Assembly: GCA_963575745.1 (NCBI GenBank)
Contig: CAUYUJ010014183.1
Span: 535,551 to 599,550 of the forward strand
DNA from: Prorocentrum cordatum
Lineage: Eukaryota > Sar > Dinophyceae > Prorocentrales > Prorocentraceae
Length of the DNA stretch: 64,000 bases
Reading direction: 5' to 3'
The position numbers and the translations under genes were made by a program. The notes beneath the pieces are model-generated. The model saw nothing but the letters and a program-made list of their open reading frames with translations. It was not told where the DNA came from and did no database searches. Shown piece by piece: positions 61,775 through 64,000 of this stretch (within the stretch, counting starts at the first letter, position 1; the number at the start of each line of letters is the position of its first letter).

Positions 61775-61860
61775 ATGCATTATGTTTGCGGCCATGTCTC
61801 GACTAGTTAGCGCCGCCCATCCATCTGCCGCAAGCGCGCGTGTGTGTATATATAATGTTG
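61775..61860 (+). repeat. Partial copy of the 57,055-57,110 segment
   Basis: TTTGCGGCCATGTCTCGACT, then GCGCCGCCCATCCATCTG and CGCAAGCGCG, against 57,057-57,110. Confidence 0.75.
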
Positions 61861-62160
61861 CGGGGGGACAAGGACAATACATGCACTAGCGCCCCGAGAT
61901 CGCCAAAACCACGTCTCTCGACATCACGCGGGTCATAGCAGGCAGCAAGAGCTGAAACGTTGCAGCTGTAGCCGCTGCTGCCGCGGGGGAAAACTGATAA
62001 ATCTTTCGCCGCTGGAAGCGTTGCTCCCCCCATCCCCCCCCCGCCTCCCAAGACGGGGAGGGCGGTCCTCCCTATAGAACTCTAGGGCTAACATTGCTCG
62101 TGGGTTTTGGTCATTGTGGATTCGTGGATCACCCTTGCGAGTCGGCGATGGCGGCATGTA
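61861..62160. other. Spacer
   Basis: C-run at about 62,026-62,043. No gene or repeat recognised. Confidence 0.35.
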
Positions 62161-62164
62161 CCAT

Positions 62165-62300
62165 CCCTGAGATCCGACGTAACGAAACATTGCAAACCTG
62201 TGAAAAATCTCGACCCAAGGACCGTACGATCGATCAGAGAGGGCCCGAAGGCCCGACATCGGGCGAAAACGCACGGCTCGAAGAACTGCGACACCAGGAT
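62165..62300 (+). repeat. Dispersed repeat family D, copy
   Basis: CCCTGAGATCCGACGTAACG, CTCGACCCAAGGACCGTACG, GATCAGAGAGGGCCCGAAGG, CCGACATCGGGCGAAAACGC and GAACTGCGACACCAGGATCT follow the order of the copies at 46,137 and 47,055. Confidence 0.65.
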
Positions 62301-62829
62301 CTTAGGGATGATCGGAGTCGACAAGGTCCCGCGACAGTTTCATCATGGCCATCGTGTTTTCTCCCTCGAGGCCTACCCAGCCAAATACGGCCTCAAAACA
62401 ATGCCGTGAAATTGAACAATGTTTGGGGTTGGTAGGTGGTTTTGTATCTGTCGCATCGGTCTCGGCGCCAGAGCCTGATGAGCAGATGCAACCATCCACC
62501 GAGATGAGGCTCGAACCCGCTGAAGGAACAAGGGAGCCGAGGGGCGTGACTCAGAGTGCTGCCTGAGCTAACGAGAATCATTGCTGCCCGTGCGTGTTCC
62601 AATACACCGGTCTCCAGTGCCTGTTGCCGCCTGCGCCCGCCGGCTGTCCGAGCGCGTTGGCGTCCGCCCTCGCTCCTTGGCAAACAATTTTCTCCCTTCT
62701 CAGGGCTTGCCAATGTCGGCTGCCTCGGGTGCAAGGCGCACGGGCAGGGCAGGCGGGTACTCTGGATGGGGCAATAAGCGCACCCCCCTTTGGATCCGCT
62801 GCGGGGGTTGGGCACGTGCTGCCGGGACG
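62301..62829. other. Spacer
   Basis: No supported gene. A short minus-strand A/B-box-like pair at 62,505-62,575 was considered and rejected. Confidence 0.35.
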
Positions 62830-62920
62830 GGTGGAGGGGGGTTGGAGGAGGAGGAGGACGAGGAGGAGGAGGAGGAGGAGGAGGAGAAGGAGGAGGAGGA
62901 GGAGGGAAAGGATGATGGAG
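62830..62920 (+). repeat. (GGA)n polypurine tract
   Basis: GGAGGAGGAGGACGAGGAGG grading to AAGGAGGAGGAGG, then GATGGAGGGGGGCGGG. Confidence 0.9.
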
Positions 62921-63360
62921 GGGGGCGGGATTGGGCAGGCTGAATCAGAAGGTTAATCACCCCCACTTGATGAAAATTTTTCATGCATGACAAAATAATC
63001 CAGAGTAGGTAGATCATTGTCACCCGATTTTTAGGCGAGGCCCGAGGCGGCCCAACGGCCCACAAGCGATGTCCAAGATCGCCCGCCAGGCATTCCAGTG
63101 GCCCGAGAGCTCCAGAAAAGGATATTCCTCCCTCGTTAAAGGTGGCCACAGGGTCTGAACTGCAGCTGATCTCCGAGAAAATCGGTCAAGAGGGGGGGGG
63201 GATGAAGTCAAACCCGCTCAAAATCAATCCCCCGACCCCTCCTGGGGTCCATCTGGTGCAGTCGTTCACCCCATATCCGGTTTCGACGGTCCTGGGGCCC
63301 GAAAACGGCCGAAAAAGACAACAAACTGATCGAGCCCAGCTGCTCGAACCTCTTCCCTCC
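62921..63360. other. Spacer
   Basis: Contains one G-run (63,193-63,200). No gene recognised. Confidence 0.35.
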
Positions 63361-63364
63361 TTCC

Positions 63365-63420
63365 TGCTCGCCGCCAGCCGGCTCCAACGAGAGCCCCAGG
63401 AAAACAGTTTCCTCCTCCTC
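63365..63420 (+). repeat. Dispersed repeat shared with 36,717-36,770
   Basis: GCTCGCCGCCAGCCGGCTCC, ACGAGAGCCCCAGGAAAAC and AGTTTCCTCCTCC against GCTCGCCGCCAGCCAGCTCC, ATGAGAGCCCCAAGAAAAC and AATTTCCTCCTCC. In both places a CTC tract follows at once. Confidence 0.8.
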
Positions 63421-63463
63421 CTCCTCATCCTCCGCCTTCTCCTCCGCTTCCTCCTCTTGTTGA

Positions 63464-63545
63464 AAGGGAGGAGGAGGAGGAGGAGGAGGAGGAGGAGGAG
63501 GAGGAGGAGGAGGAGGAGGAGGGGGAGGAGGAGGAGGAGGAGGCC
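63464..63545 (+). repeat. (GGA)n polypurine tract
   Basis: About 27 GGA units with one GGGGGA interruption, directly after a CTC tract (63,412-63,455), so the two arms are complementary (CTC then GGA). Confidence 0.95.
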
Positions 63546-63885
63546 TGCCCGTGGCCGCCACCTCCCGGAGAAAGCGGCCGGCGCGGCGCAGCGCTCGCTG
63601 CGCGGGCCACAGCGGCTTGCCGGACCCGCAGCCCTCTGAGTACATGGGGAACACGTGCCTGGGCAGCGGTATAGCATAGCACTCTTTTCTTTTCCGCAGT
63701 CTGGCCAAGGATGGATGACAGCGTTCCAAATGACGCGACTGCTAACTTACCCGAGCGGACGGGCGAGGGTCTCCGCGAGCACGGACTGCAACTGACTCCC
63801 CGCTGCTCTACCTGTCAGGGCAGCCGCTCGGGATTCGTGGCTGCCTGGCCAGCAGGCAGCGTCTGGCCGATCCTCATCTTATGAA
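63546..63885. other. Spacer
   Basis: No supported gene; GC-rich up to about 63,640. Confidence 0.35.
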
Positions 63886-63889
63886 GATC

Positions 63890-64000
63890 GCACCAGGCAT
63901 GTTCGCCCAGTTTCTGGCCCCGAGACCCTCACATATCGAACTGTCTTGAAGAACCTAGCAGAAAAATTGTGTCTACGACCCTGGTCGTGATTTGTCACGC
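63890..64000 (-). repeat. Dispersed repeat family D, inverted copy at the window end
   Basis: Minus-strand reading gives GACCAGGGTCGTAGACACAA, TTTTTCTGCTAGGTTCTTCA, GATATGTGAGGGTCTCGGGG and GAAACTGGGCGAACATGCC, the order of the copy at 46,137-46,255. Confidence 0.65.

Noticed and set aside
62505-62580. A-box-like TAGCTCAGGCAG and B-box-like GGTTCGAGCC on the minus strand
   Set aside because: The distance is about 54 nt and the D-stem pairs, but the T-stem and acceptor do not, so a tRNA is not supported.

Overview
The window looks like nuclear DNA of a dinoflagellate, non-coding and repeat-dominated, with no intact host gene that I can support. Four observations point to a dinoflagellate. (1) A reverse-strand 5' fragment of large-subunit rRNA (about 12,235-12,838) resembles the dinoflagellate D1-D2 region as I remember it. 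(2) Decayed retroelements carry reverse transcriptase (RT), RNase H and tyrosine-recombinase motifs of types I associate with dinoflagellate genomes. (3) A repeat boundary at about 13,563 and 17,056 resembles the dinoflagellate spliced leader. (4) A long degenerate satellite is built around TTAGGG/TTTAGGG-like cores. I computed no base composition and ran no search; a Prorocentrum-like genus is only a guess to be tested by rRNA comparison.

Layout. 1-9,120 is almost entirely microsatellite and satellite DNA: GTA, TA, ATG/ATC, CTC and GAC tracts, two copies of a compound element holding a 76-bp tandem repeat (4,100-6,435 and 6,845-8,500), and the first copy of another compound element (1,245-2,671). 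9,120-12,230 holds dispersed repeats and a 243-bp tandem duplication. 12,235-12,838 is the rRNA fragment. 13,225-17,225 is a plus-strand retroelement with a Penelope-like or otherwise non-LTR type RT, bracketed by about 130-bp direct repeats. 17,225-19,790 is short tandem and dispersed repeats. 19,800-24,480 is a minus-strand LINE with an N-terminal ORF, AP-endonuclease-like start, RT and thumb regions, broken into several frames.

27,425-34,095 is an 8-bp-period degenerate satellite (consensus NN-TT[A/C]GGG). It is interrupted by the second copy of the 1.2-1.4 kb compound element (29,590-30,757) and by a 320-bp insert (33,417-33,735). 34,850-35,450 is polypurine DNA. 39,421-40,654 is an A+C-rich broken reading frame, followed by a 0.5-0.6 kb tandem array (40,740-43,050). 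43,640-44,920 contains foldback elements, a (GAT)n/(GGA)n block and a perfect 40-bp palindrome. 46,000-47,225 has several copies of a dispersed repeat in both orientations, which recurs at 62,190 and 63,890. 48,666-49,830 contains minisatellites, including an apparently exact 161-bp tandem duplication. 51,686-56,040 is a three-unit higher-order repeat of about 1.4-1.5 kb.

57,431-59,280 is a minus-strand DIRS-like retroelement fragment: RT tail, RNase H with its four acidic residues, then a frameshifted tyrosine recombinase whose nucleophilic Tyr position reads Gly. 60,283-61,763 is GC-rich with minus-strand frames, including a CxxC...CxxC protein of unknown function.

The elements do not form a pathway. 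The common themes are retroelement decay, microsatellites sitting at the borders or in the cores of dispersed elements, and repeated use of GC-rich palindromes. Most long open frames are translations of simple repeats and are not reported as genes.
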